NCBI GenBank assembly: GCA_947085305.1
Contig: CAMTVV010000004.1
Span: forward strand, 1-9,599
Reading direction: 5' to 3'
DNA: 9,599 bases
Source: JAMCQB01 sp947085305
GTDB lineage: Bacteria; Nitrospirota; Thermodesulfovibrionia; Thermodesulfovibrionales; UBA9159
The notes beneath the pieces were generated by a model, which saw only the letters and a list, made by a program, of their open reading frames with translations, did not search any database and was not told the origin of the DNA. Positions 1-6,854 of this stretch are shown here, piece after piece. Position numbers and translations under genes: made by a program. Each line of letters begins with the position of its first letter. The stretch's first letter is position 1.

Positions 1-1
1 G

Positions 2-406
2 CTGAAGTGCAGAACCTGCAATTTTAAGTTCTCTGAAAGACGGAATACCTTCTTCTTCGGCCTCCACACAAAGGAAAGCAAGATCCGTGAGGTCATCATG
101 TATCTGCTTGAGGGGATGAGTTTCAGAGAGGCGGCAGCCACCGCAGGGATAGACAAGGATACGGTCTTTCGCATATGGAAGAGGTTTGTAGCGTACTGTG
201 AGGAATACATGGAGGGACTGCTCAAGGAGTTCAACCTCAAGCTTGAGGACCTCATCATCCTTCTCTATCAGAGAAGGGGCCACGCCAGACGGTCGTATGA
301 AACTGTAATGCCGGACAGCGAAGCAGCGCCGCGCAATTTCTGGGAGACGTTGTGCTGGGATAAGGAACTTGCCGGCGAGGAGAGGCTCTGCGGCGAGCAT
401 GAATAG
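2..406 (+). CDS. IS1/InsA-like zinc-ribbon HTH protein, 5' end outside the window
   Basis: The reading frame is open from base 2, so the true start lies before the window. The visible part (134 residues) begins LKCRTC, which looks like the second CxxC of a zinc ribbon. It is followed by an aromatic stretch (NTFFFGL) and a helix-turn-helix (EGMSFREAAATAGIDKDTVF), the layout of InsA-type IS1 transposase N-terminal proteins. No DDE catalytic domain follows: after about residue 90 the sequence turns arginine-rich and unlike the family, and the frame stops at 404-406. It is therefore either a regulatory InsA-like protein or the broken front end of a transposase. Its end overlaps the likely Hsp20 start by 8 nt. 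The zinc-ribbon/HTH assignment is fairly secure; the transposase origin is an inference. Confidence 0.55.
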   Translation: MKCRTCNFKFSERRNTFFFGLHTKESKIREVIMYLLEGMSFREAAATAGIDKDTVFRIWKRFVAYCEEYMEGLLKEFNLKLEDLIILLYQRRGHARRSYETVMPDSEAAPRNFWETLCWDKELAGEERLCGEHE

Positions 407-836
407 CCGGGATCCCTTCAAAGACCTCATCTCGATCCAGGAGAGGGTGAACAGACTGTTTGAAAATGCTGATGGTTCTGTTCTGCAGGATCCGGCTTCA
501 GGCGGGACATGGTCCCCCGCAATGGATATCTGCGAAACAGAGACAGAATTCCTGGTGAGGGCGGAAGTTCCCGAGGTGAAACGTTCTGATATTGATATAC
601 TGGTGAGGGGCAATATCCTCACCATACAAGGAGAAAGAAAACTTCACCGCGCCGTTATGGAGGGGTATCACAGGCTTGAGCGCGCATGCGGAAGGTTCCA
701 GAGGTCTTTTCTCCTTCCGGGCTCGGTGGACCAGGACAATATTACTGCGTCACTGAAAGACGGGATACTGAAGATCGTTCTCCCCAAGAAGGGAGATACC
801 AAGGATAAGCAAATAGAGGCAACGGCGCAGGGGTAA
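399..836 (+). CDS. hsp20: Small heat shock protein, Hsp20/alpha-crystallin family
   Basis: An ATP-independent holdase chaperone of the cytoplasm that binds unfolding proteins. The ATG at 399 is chosen because it gives the usual opening MNSRDPFKDLISIQERVNRLFE and is preceded by GAGGAGAGG (377-385). A TTG at 369 would add ten untypical residues. The 145-residue product has a short N-terminal arm (about 1-40) and then an alpha-crystallin domain (about 40-135) with the family signatures GNILTIQGERK, a YHRLER segment, GRFQRSFLLP and the late GILKIVLPK strand. The C-terminal I-x-I/V anchor used for oligomer contacts is degenerate (QIEATA). It lies between the InsA-like fragment and ino1 in the same direction. 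No heat-shock promoter or CIRCE element was seen upstream. Confidence 0.93.
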   Translation: MNSRDPFKDLISIQERVNRLFENADGSVLQDPASGGTWSPAMDICETETEFLVRAEVPEVKRSDIDILVRGNILTIQGERKLHRAVMEGYHRLERACGRFQRSFLLPGSVDQDNITASLKDGILKIVLPKKGDTKDKQIEATAQG

Positions 837-903
837 CATCTGCCTGTTACGGTGCAGGCGTGTGTACCTGGATAAGGTTAATTCATTGTTAAAAGGGAGG
901 CAT

Positions 904-2007
904 GTGGGAAAGATACGCGTAGCCATCGCAGGAATCGGTAACTGTGCAAGTTCATTAATTCAGGGTGTGGAGTATTACAGGAGACTCGGGGGAAGGCATT
1001 CTGACGGGTCTCCCGGCCTGATGCATTATGACCTGGGAGGATACAGGCCGTCTGATATTGAGTTCGTCGCTGCAATCGATATTGACAGGAGAAAGGTCGG
1101 CAGGCCGCTGAAGGAAGCGATCTTTGCGAAGCCGAATTGTACAAAGATATTCAATCCCCGGATCTCCGATTATCCGGTAAAGGTGCAGATGGGCGAGGTG
1201 CTTGACGGCGTTGCGCCCCATATGGAGGATTATCCCGACGACCGGAGATTTATTATCGCGGAGCGTAAGCCTTGTCGTGTCCCTGAGCTTTTGAAGCGGT
1301 CCGGGGCTGACATGCTGCTAAGTTACATGCCCGTGGGTTCTGAAAGGGCCACGGCATTCTATGCTGAGGCCTGTCTGAAGGCAGGGGTCGGGTTCATTAA
1401 CTGCGTTCCTGTTTTTATCGCTTCTGATAAGACGTGGGCAAAGCGTTTTGCCGAGAAGCGGATCCCGATCATAGGGGATGATGTCAAGAGTCAGATCGGC
1501 GCAACCATCATCCACAGGACCCTGACCAAACTCTTTGAGGACAGGGGGGTGACCCTTGACAGCACCTATCAGCTCAACGTGGGGGGGAACACGGATTTTC
1601 TCAATATGCTGAACAACGGCAGACTGAAGTCCAAGAAGATATCGAAGACAGAGGCGGTGCAGTCACAGCTCCATAAACCCCTTGACAAGGAAAACATCCA
1701 TATCGGCCCCTCTGATTATATCCCGTGGCTCCATGACAACAAAGTATGTTTTCTGAGGATGGAGGGCAGGGGGTTTGGCCGGATACCGATCAATATTGAA
1801 CTGAGGCTTTCTGTGGAAGACTCTCCAAACAGCGCAGGGGTGGTGATCGATGCCATCAGGTGCTGCAAGATCGCCCAGGACAGAAAGGTGGGAGGCGTGC
1901 TCATCTCTCCGTCCTCATATTTCATGAAACACCCCATAGAACAGTTTTCCGACGAAGAGGCGCGGGACATGGTGGAAGAGTTCATTGCAGGGAAAAGGGA
2001 GAGATGA
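904..2007 (+). CDS. ino1: Myo-inositol-1-phosphate synthase (inositol-3-phosphate synthase)
   Basis: Converts D-glucose-6-phosphate to 1L-myo-inositol-1-phosphate in an NAD+-dependent isomerisation, the first step of inositol lipid synthesis. The GTG at 904 follows AGGGAGG (894-900) at a short 3-nt spacing and gives 367 residues. In-frame TTG 886 and GTG 862 are alternatives; TTG 886 has AAGG about 8 nt upstream, and GTG 862 has no ribosome site. A Rossmann NAD motif GIGNCASS opens the protein (about residues 10-17). Further along are the family blocks LLSYMPVGSE, PVFIASD, IGDDVKSQIGAT (active-site lysine near residue 195), LNVGGNTDFLNM, HIGPSD and DSPNSAGVVIDA. The sequence closely resembles the short bacterial/mycobacterial Ino1 rather than the ~500-residue eukaryotic enzyme. 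The next gene starts 3 nt after its stop, so the two are very likely co-transcribed. Confidence 0.95.
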   Translation: MGKIRVAIAGIGNCASSLIQGVEYYRRLGGRHSDGSPGLMHYDLGGYRPSDIEFVAAIDIDRRKVGRPLKEAIFAKPNCTKIFNPRISDYPVKVQMGEVLDGVAPHMEDYPDDRRFIIAERKPCRVPELLKRSGADMLLSYMPVGSERATAFYAEACLKAGVGFINCVPVFIASDKTWAKRFAEKRIPIIGDDVKSQIGATIIHRTLTKLFEDRGVTLDSTYQLNVGGNTDFLNMLNNGRLKSKKISKTEAVQSQLHKPLDKENIHIGPSDYIPWLHDNKVCFLRMEGRGFGRIPINIELRLSVEDSPNSAGVVIDAIRCCKIAQDRKVGGVLISPSSYFMKHPIEQFSDEEARDMVEEFIAGKRER

Positions 2008-2010
2008 GGG

Positions 2011-2574
2011 TTGCTGAGCGCCAGGTTCGGCCATTTTCTCGATAAACCTCTCACTCCTGTAGCAAGAAGATTCACGTTCAATCCCAATATCCTCACCGTT
2101 GCCGGGTTTGTGATCACCACTGCCGCAGCCTTTATGATTCCTGCCAACCCCAGGCTCGGCGGATTACTGATCCTCCTCGGCGGGCTTTGTGATATGTGCG
2201 ACGGAATTCTAGCAAGGGTCAACGGCAGGGCAACCAGTTTCGGCGCATTTCTCGACTCCCTCCTTGACAGATATTCCGATGCCTTTCTTTTCCTCTCCAT
2301 AGCATGGTATCTTGCCGGCAAGGGAGATCATACCGGCGCATTCCTGAGCATCGGCACTATGGTAGGAGCGCTCCTTGTAAGTTATGCGCGGGCGCGGGGA
2401 GAGGGGCTCGGCATCAGCAGCCATGTGGGGATCATGGAAAGGCCCGAAAGGATCATCCTCCTGATCGTTGCCACACTCACAGGATGGTTTACGGCTGTGC
2501 TCTGGGTAATGTTCGTTTTTACCCACATTACCGTGGCTCAGAGGGCGTATGTCGTCTGGAAGGCAAAGAAGTAG
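2011..2574 (+). CDS. CDP-alcohol phosphatidyltransferase, likely phosphatidylinositol-phosphate synthase
   Basis: A membrane enzyme that transfers a phosphatidyl group from CDP-diacylglycerol (or another CDP-alcohol) to an alcohol acceptor. The full class-I signature DxxDGxxAR-x8-GxxxDxxxD is present with its acidic residues at 61, 64, 82 and 86 and DG/AR at 64-65/68-69. An amphipathic N-terminus (LSARFGHFLDKPLTPVARR) precedes several hydrophobic segments. The motif HVGIMERPERIIL resembles the FIERPERLI segment of mycobacterial PgsA1, which uses inositol-1-phosphate as acceptor. With ino1 ending 3 nt upstream, that substrate would be made by the adjacent gene. TTG 2011 is the chosen start: no in-frame ATG precedes it, and the next Met is inside the first membrane segment. 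There is no cytidylyltransferase domain, so a DIP-synthase bifunctional enzyme is unlikely. Length 187 is normal. Confidence 0.85.
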   Translation: MLSARFGHFLDKPLTPVARRFTFNPNILTVAGFVITTAAAFMIPANPRLGGLLILLGGLCDMCDGILARVNGRATSFGAFLDSLLDRYSDAFLFLSIAWYLAGKGDHTGAFLSIGTMVGALLVSYARARGEGLGISSHVGIMERPERIILLIVATLTGWFTAVLWVMFVFTHITVAQRAYVVWKAKK

Positions 2575-2603
2575 AAGCCCCACTCCCGCTATAATTTGAA
2601 CAT

Positions 2604-2650
2604 AATGGGGAATAAGTATAAAAAGCGTCCCCAATTTATAAATTCCCATT
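2604..2650. repeat. AT-rich palindromic patch, possible REP-like sequence
   Basis: An outer imperfect inverted repeat (AATGGGGAAT 2604-2613 with ATTCCCATT 2642-2650) encloses a second possible pairing (TGGGGA 2606-2611 with TCCCCA 2628-2633) and a perfect 12-bp palindrome AATTTATAAATT (2633-2644). It sits between the phospholipid gene and mazE. It could act as a weak transcription stop or be a remnant of a REP-type mobile repeat. The structure is seen directly; its nature is inferred. Confidence 0.45.
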
Positions 2651-2654
2651 AAAC

Positions 2655-2683
2655 TTGCTAAACAGGCTGCCTTGCAGTATACT
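2655..2683 (+). promoter_or_regulatory. Sigma70-type promoter of mazEF
   Basis: The -35 box TTGCTA (2655-2660) and -10 box TATACT (2678-2683) are separated by exactly 17 nt, matching consensus at 4/6 and 5/6. Transcription would begin near 2690, about 20 nt before the mazE start. A competing reading TTGCAG (2672) with TACAAT (2693) has a 15-nt spacer and is less likely. Confidence 0.6.
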
Positions 2684-2684
2684 T

Positions 2685-2698
2685 ATTGTAGATACAAT
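2685..2698. promoter_or_regulatory. Dyad just after the mazEF -10 box, candidate MazE/MazEF operator
   Basis: Perfect 6-bp arms ATTGTA (2685-2690) and TACAAT (2693-2698) with a GA centre. The dyad begins 1 nt after the -10 hexamer and covers the expected start site. MazE-type antitoxins repress their own operon by binding palindromes at the promoter, so this is the natural operator candidate. Binding is inferred from position and symmetry. Confidence 0.5.
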
Positions 2699-2712
2699 GA
2701 AGGGGGTAGAGT

Positions 2713-2955
2713 ATGAACACAAAGATTCAGCAGTGGGGGAATAGTCTGGCTTTGAGAATTCCAAAGGCTTTTGCCGTGGAAGCAAAGCTTCACAAGGGAG
2801 CAGTTGTTGATGTTTCGGAAGAAGGCGGCAAAATCATCCTCACGCCCGTTAAGAAGGAGAAAATCACCTTAAAAGGCTTATTGTCAGGCGTGACAAAAGA
2901 GAATATCCACGGTGAGATTAGCACCGGAAAGAGGGTTGGTAAGGAGATATGGTAA
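2713..2955 (+). CDS. mazE: MazE-type antitoxin (AbrB-like swapped-hairpin DNA-binding fold)
   Basis: Neutralises the downstream MazF ribonuclease and autoregulates the operon. The 80-residue protein starts MNTKIQQWGNSLALRIPKA, the hallmark WGNSxAxRIP of MazE/PemI DNA-binding domains (residues 1-46), followed by EEGGKIILTPVKK. The C-terminal half (about 47-80) is the toxin-binding tail and ends KRVGKEIW, matching the KEVW end of E. coli MazE. The start ATG has AAGGGGG about 6 nt upstream. The gene overlaps mazF by 7 nt, so translation is probably coupled. Confidence 0.92.
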   Translation: MNTKIQQWGNSLALRIPKAFAVEAKLHKGAVVDVSEEGGKIILTPVKKEKITLKGLLSGVTKENIHGEISTGKRVGKEIW

Positions 2956-3293
2956 ACAACAAGGGCTTTGTTCCTAAGCGGGGGCATATTGTTTGGATAA
3001 ACCTTGGCCTGCAGTCTGGGCACGAACAGGCGGGGAGGAGACCTGCCCTCGTGGTATCTCCCGCTGCCTACAACGAGAAAATTGGGTTAGCCTTATTGTG
3101 TCCTATAACGAGCCAGGTGAAAGGCTATCCTTTTGAGGTTGCAATCCCGAAAGGCTTAGGCGTGTCGGGCGTCATTCTCGCTGACCAGATAAAGAATCTC
3201 GATTGGAAGAGCAGGGAAGCGGAGTTTGGTTGCGATGCTCCTCATGAGGTCGTCAATCTTGTTCTGGAGAAACTGTCTACGCTTTTATCGTGA
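2949..3293 (+). CDS. mazF: MazF/PemK-type mRNA interferase toxin
   Basis: A sequence-specific endoribonuclease that cleaves mRNA and stops growth when MazE is lost. At 114 residues it has the normal length. It aligns by eye with E. coli MazF throughout: RGHIVWINLG, HEQAGRRPALVVSP, CPITSQVKGYPFEV, GVILADQIKNLDW. The residues equivalent to catalytic Arg29 and Thr52 of E. coli MazF are R31 and T54, both conserved, so the toxin looks active. The start lies inside the last codons of mazE, with AAGGAG (2941-2946) only 2 nt before the ATG, which may hold toxin translation below antitoxin translation. The gene faces gatB tail to tail with 47 nt between stops; no clear terminator was seen there. Confidence 0.94.
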   Translation: MVNNKGFVPKRGHIVWINLGLQSGHEQAGRRPALVVSPAAYNEKIGLALLCPITSQVKGYPFEVAIPKGLGVSGVILADQIKNLDWKSREAEFGCDAPHEVVNLVLEKLSTLLS

Positions 3294-3340
3294 CCCGACG
3301 ATTTCTTTTTGATATTTGCTGATCCTGTATTCCGCACAGT

Positions 3341-4783
3341 TTAACCGGCAAGCTTTTTCTTCAGAAGCTCATTCACCATCTGGGGATTTGCCTTCCCCTT
3401 TGTCGCTTTCATCACCTGTCCCACAAAGAAGCCCATGAGCTTTTCGTCTCCTGCCTTAAACCGTTCCACTTCCTTCGGACTCTTTGCGATCACCTCTTCG
3501 ACTGCTTTCTCTATAGCTCCTGTGTCGCTTATCTGAGTGAGGCCTTTTTCCCTGACGATCTCCCCGGCGCTTTTTCCTGTTCTATACATCTCCTCAAAGA
3601 CTGTCTTTGCAATCTTCCCGCTGATGGCGCCGTCATCAATAAGTCTTATCATTTCCACAAGCTGTTCAGGTCTCAGGAGACATTCTTCTAAGGTCTTGTT
3701 CTCATCGTTAAGAAGCTTTGTCAGCTCCCCCATCATCCAATTAGACACCAGCTTGGGCTGTGCGCCTGCCTTCACTGCATCCTCAAACCAGTCGGCGGTT
3801 GCCCTCTCTGAAGTCAGGAGGTCTGCGTTGTATTCCGGCAATCCATACTCAGTAATGAACCGCTCCCTCTTTGCATCCGGCAGTTCAGGGAGAGACGCTT
3901 TTATCTCATTGATCCAGTCTTCAGAGGCCATGATCGGCACGAGGTCTGGCTCAGGGAAATAGCGGTAGTCGTGCGCCTCTTCTTTTCCGCGCATTGATTC
4001 TGTGATTCCCCTGTTTGAATCCCATAGTCTTGTCTCTTGAATAATTTTTCCGCCTTCTTCTATGACTTTAACCTGTCTTTTTATCTCGTACTCCAAAGCC
4101 TTTTCAACGAACTTAAATGAATTTATATTCTTAACCTCTGCCCTTGTGCCGAATTCCTTCCTGCCAACAGGCCGAATCGAAACGTTCGCATCACATCTTA
4201 ATGAGCCCTGTTCCATATTCCCGTCGCAGACGCCGAGATAACGCAGTATGGTCCTGAGCTTCTTCATATATTCCGATGCTTCCACCGGGGTTCTTATGTC
4301 AGGCTCGGAAACGATTTCCATCAGGGGGACTCCGGCCCTGTTTAGGTCCACAAAGCTGTAATTGCCTCCGCCTAAGGCGGACTCGTGTATATTCTTCCCT
4401 GCATCTTCTTCCATATGGATACGCGTGATCCCTATCCTTCTCTTTTCACCATCAATGATAATATCGATATGACCGTGTTCGCATATCGGCAATTCATACT
4501 GGCTTATCTGGTATCCCTTGGGGAGATCAGGATAGAAATAATTCTTTCTTGCAAACCTGCTATATGACGAAATCTTGCAGTTCATGGCAAGCCCTGTTCT
4601 GATGGTGAATTCCAGGGCTTTCCTGTTCAAGACGGGAAGGACTCCGGGCATTCCGATGCAGACGGGGCATGTCTGGCTGTTCGGACCTGAACCGAATTTT
4701 GTGGAGCACCCGCAGAATATCTTTGTATTCGTAAGCATCTGAGCATGCACTTCCAGGCCTATAACTGCTTCATATTTCATCAT
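3341..4783 (-). CDS. gatB: Asp-tRNA(Asn)/Glu-tRNA(Gln) amidotransferase subunit B
   Basis: The kinase and tRNA-binding subunit of GatCAB. It phosphorylates the Glu or Asp on mischarged tRNA and amidates it with ammonia delivered from GatA. The 480-residue protein carries the N-terminal signature YEAVIGLEVHAQ, a zinc site made by C24, C26, C39 and C42 (FCGCSTKF and TCPVC), the GatB block RNYFYPDLPKGYQISQYE, and PLMEIVSEPD. The GatB/YqeY tail domain (about 330-478) includes SNWMMGEL and ends with the typical KGKANPQMVNELLKKKL. The ATG start overlaps the gatA stop as ATGA (4780-4783), indicating translational coupling. A second ATG one codon later is equally possible. The upstream Shine-Dalgarno is weak, as expected for a coupled gene. 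Confidence 0.97.
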   Translation of the reverse strand: MMKYEAVIGLEVHAQMLTNTKIFCGCSTKFGSGPNSQTCPVCIGMPGVLPVLNRKALEFTIRTGLAMNCKISSYSRFARKNYFYPDLPKGYQISQYELPICEHGHIDIIIDGEKRRIGITRIHMEEDAGKNIHESALGGGNYSFVDLNRAGVPLMEIVSEPDIRTPVEASEYMKKLRTILRYLGVCDGNMEQGSLRCDANVSIRPVGRKEFGTRAEVKNINSFKFVEKALEYEIKRQVKVIEEGGKIIQETRLWDSNRGITESMRGKEEAHDYRYFPEPDLVPIMASEDWINEIKASLPELPDAKRERFITEYGLPEYNADLLTSERATADWFEDAVKAGAQPKLVSNWMMGELTKLLNDENKTLEECLLRPEQLVEMIRLIDDGAISGKIAKTVFEEMYRTGKSAGEIVREKGLTQISDTGAIEKAVEEVIAKSPKEVERFKAGDEKLMGFFVGQVMKATKGKANPQMVNELLKKKLAG

Positions 4784-6234
4784 AAATCAGGCTTTCTTTT
4801 ATGCCATTCAGTTGTCTGCTCATAGGCGTAGGCGACCTTTAATATCGCCTCTTCATCAAAGTGCTTTCCGATTATCTGTAATCCAATCGGAAGATTATTC
4901 GATGTGAACCCGCATGGAATTGATATCCCCGGGACGCCGGCAAGATTAACAGAGATTGTGAATATGTCGGACAGGTACATCTGCAACGGGTCTGATGTTT
5001 TTTCTCCAAGTTTAAATGCCGCGGAGGGAGCTGTTGGCGTGACAATTACATCAACCTGATTGAATGCCTTTTCAAAGTCCTGCTTTATTAAGGTTCTTAC
5101 CTGCTGGGCCTTAAGATAATATGCATCGTAGTAGCCCGAGGAGAGCGCGTACGTGCCGAGCATTATTCTTCTCTTCACCTCTGCGCCGAACCCCTGAGCC
5201 CTCGTATTCATATACATGTCGAGAAGGTCCTTGCCCGGCGCCCTGAAGCCGTATTTCACTCCGTCGTACCGCGCAAGGTTGGAAGATGCCTCTGATGTCG
5301 CAAGGAGATAATAAGCGGCGACTGCATATCCTGTATGGGGCAATGAGACCTCCACAGGTATCGCACCCAGGGATTCGAGCTGTTTGATCGCTGCCCTCAC
5401 AGAAGAATCCACTGCTGCATCCATTCCCTCAATGAAGTACTCTTTCGGAATGCCGATCTTCAGTCCCTTGATATCCAGGCCAAGAACGCTTGTGAAATCA
5501 GGCGCTTTCACCTGTGCCGAGGTGGAATCCTGGGGGTCAAGGCCTGAGATAACGTTCATCAAAATTGCTGAATCCTTCACGTTCTTTGTAATGGGACCGA
5601 TCTGATCCAGGGACGACGCAAAGGCCACGAGCCCAAACCGGGACACCCGCCCGTAGGTCGGCTTTAATCCCACCACGCCGCAAAGGGAGGCGGGCTGCCT
5701 TATCGAGCCCCCTGTGTCTGAACCGAGGGCCGCAATGCATTCATCTGCTGCAACCGCTGCGGTGGAACCACCGCTGCTGCCCCCTGGAATCCTCTCAATA
5801 TCCCATGGATTCTTCGTGGTATGGAAACCGGAATTCTCCGTGGACGATCCCATCGCGAATTCATCGAGATTTGTCTTCCCGATCAAAATGTAGCCATGCG
5901 CCAGCAATCCTGATGTCACCGTGCTCTCATAGGGCGGGACAAAGTTCGAAAGTATCCTGGAGGAACATGTGGTGCGGATACCCCTTGTGCACAGGTTGTC
6001 CTTGATAGCCATTGGAATGCCTGAAAGCGGCAGGGAGCGGTTTCCATCGATCATCTTCTGTGCCCCGGCGGCCGACTCCAGGGCTTTTTCCCTGGTGAGG
6101 GTAACAAAAGCCCTGATGCGGTCTTCCACCGCATCGATTCTCCGGTATACAGAATCCACGACATCCCTGACCGATACCTCTTTTCTGTCAAGGAGTTCTC
6201 TCAGTTCCGCTATGCCGAGGGTATGGAGTTCCAT
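4780..6234 (-). CDS. gatA: Asp-tRNA(Asn)/Glu-tRNA(Gln) amidotransferase subunit A
   Basis: The glutaminase subunit of GatCAB, an amidase-signature enzyme that releases ammonia from glutamine for GatB. The ATG at 6234 (product MELHTLGIAELREL, 484 residues) is preferred because AAAGGA lies 6 nt upstream. The longer in-frame TTG at 6249 would place that site inside the gene. The Ser-cisSer-Lys triad is complete: K78 in PMAIKDN, S153 in PGGSSGG and S177 in SDTGGSIRQPA. The end (PIGLQIIGKHFDE, Y-A-Y-E-Q-T) is typical. gatB follows with a 4-nt overlap. gatC is not next to it here, unlike the common gatCAB order, so the small third subunit must be encoded elsewhere. Confidence 0.97.
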   Translation of the reverse strand: MELHTLGIAELRELLDRKEVSVRDVVDSVYRRIDAVEDRIRAFVTLTREKALESAAGAQKMIDGNRSLPLSGIPMAIKDNLCTRGIRTTCSSRILSNFVPPYESTVTSGLLAHGYILIGKTNLDEFAMGSSTENSGFHTTKNPWDIERIPGGSSGGSTAAVAADECIAALGSDTGGSIRQPASLCGVVGLKPTYGRVSRFGLVAFASSLDQIGPITKNVKDSAILMNVISGLDPQDSTSAQVKAPDFTSVLGLDIKGLKIGIPKEYFIEGMDAAVDSSVRAAIKQLESLGAIPVEVSLPHTGYAVAAYYLLATSEASSNLARYDGVKYGFRAPGKDLLDMYMNTRAQGFGAEVKRRIMLGTYALSSGYYDAYYLKAQQVRTLIKQDFEKAFNQVDVIVTPTAPSAAFKLGEKTSDPLQMYLSDIFTISVNLAGVPGISIPCGFTSNNLPIGLQIIGKHFDEEAILKVAYAYEQTTEWHKRKPDL

Positions 6235-6270
6235 TTCGTGTCCTTTCAAGGGGCGAAGAAATAACGATAA

Positions 6271-6300
6271 AGTTTAGCACTGTCAGAGGGGAAAATGCAA
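6271..6300 (-). promoter_or_regulatory. Possible promoter of gatAB
   Basis: Reading the minus strand, TTGCAT (6300-6295) is followed after 18 nt by TAAACT (6276-6271), with TGC directly before it forming an extended -10 (TGCTAAACT). The leader to gatA would be about 30 nt. The -35 matches only 3/6, so the call rests mainly on the extended -10. Confidence 0.4.
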
Positions 6301-6380
6301 AAGACCCGAAGCTCTTCCATGACAGCGAACTGTTTGGGGAGGGCGATATTCGGAAGGCGCTCTGCTTCCCGGTTTGATCT

Positions 6381-6734
6381 TTATTGCTTTGCTATCTGTT
6401 TCAGAAATTCGAGAACGGCATTCTTTATCTTCTTGTCTCTTAAGCTCCTGAAAAGCTGCAAGAAGAGATAGTCGTCATCAGCCATCTTCCCGTAGACCCC
6501 CCGAGTTTCAGCCACCATCTCCCTGTCTGAAGGGAAAAAAAGGGTTACAGGCACGTTGAGCGCCTTTGCTATCTGTTTCAGCCTTTTTACGCTGATATTG
6601 TCCAGGCCTTTCTCATACTTCTGAACCTGCTGGTATGAAACGCCAATCATTTCCGAGAGTTCCATCTGGGTTAAACCCTGTGACTTTCTGAGTGTCTTTA
6701 TAAACTGTCCTGTGCCCGTGTGTTCTTTTTTCAT
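6381..6734 (-). CDS. XRE-family helix-turn-helix transcriptional regulator
   Basis: A 117-residue DNA-binding regulator. Residues about 10-66 form a Cro/CI-type HTH domain: QFIKTLRKSQGLTQMELSEM, then VSYQQVQKYEKGLDNISVKRLKQIAKALNVPVTLFF. The C-terminal half (about 70-117) is a charged helical segment (DDDYLFLQLFRSLRDKKIKNAVLEFLKQIAKQ) likely used for dimerisation; no ligand or protease domain is visible. The gene is divergent from the receiver-domain gene at 6855, sharing a 120-bp intergenic region that contains a 19-bp dyad inside the partner's promoter, so it is the obvious candidate repressor of that gene. The ATG at 6734 lacks a strong Shine-Dalgarno. A gap of 146 nt separates its stop from gatA, so read-through into gatAB cannot be excluded. 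Confidence 0.9.
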   Translation of the reverse strand: MKKEHTGTGQFIKTLRKSQGLTQMELSEMIGVSYQQVQKYEKGLDNISVKRLKQIAKALNVPVTLFFPSDREMVAETRGVYGKMADDDYLFLQLFRSLRDKKIKNAVLEFLKQIAKQ

Positions 6735-6790
6735 CGCTTAACTTTAGAAAATATCCGGCAAAAAGTCTATAAATCAGGGGTTGCACTGTA

Positions 6791-6819
6791 TTGACAAATA
6801 CGACTAATAGTTGTATAAA
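6791..6819 (+). promoter_or_regulatory. Near-consensus sigma70 promoter of the response regulator gene
   Basis: TTGACA (6791-6796, 6/6) and TATAAA (6814-6819, 5/6) are separated by exactly 17 nt. The start site would be near 6826, about 30 nt before the ATG. A promoter this strong normally needs a repressor, which fits the operator-like dyad lying in its spacer. Confidence 0.8.
6798..6816. promoter_or_regulatory. 19-bp dyad in the promoter spacer, candidate XRE operator
   Basis: ATACGACTA (6798-6806), central A, TAGTTGTAT (6808-6816): eight of nine base pairs are symmetric. It fills the -35/-10 spacer and touches the -10 box. A further half-site copy, AATAGTTAT at 6818-6826, repeats AATAGTTGT (6807-6815) exactly 11 bp, one helical turn, downstream. 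Symmetry and spacing are seen; the binding protein is inferred to be the divergent XRE regulator. Confidence 0.55.
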
Positions 6820-6854
6820 TAGTTATCTTTAAACAGCCTCTTTTGGGAAGGGAT

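Noticed and set aside
369..398. TTG at 369 as the Hsp20 start
   Set aside because: The added residues are unlike the family, the AAGGA is only 2 nt from the TTG, and the ATG at 399 gives the standard N-terminus.
837..861. GCCTG/CAGGC hairpin after hsp20 as terminator
   Set aside because: Only a 5-bp stem with an 8-nt loop and no U tract, so not supported as a terminator.
1716..2321. 201-codon open frame on the minus strand
   Set aside because: It lies fully across the ends of ino1 and the CDP-alcohol transferase, both with complete family motifs; its protein shows no recognisable domain. An antisense shadow.
2590..2595. TATAAT as a promoter before mazE
   Set aside because: No acceptable -35 at 16-18 nt upstream, and a better promoter lies at 2655-2683.
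3537..3962. 141-codon plus-strand frame inside gatB
   Set aside because: Antisense to a fully conserved gatB; composition is serine-rich as expected of a shadow frame.
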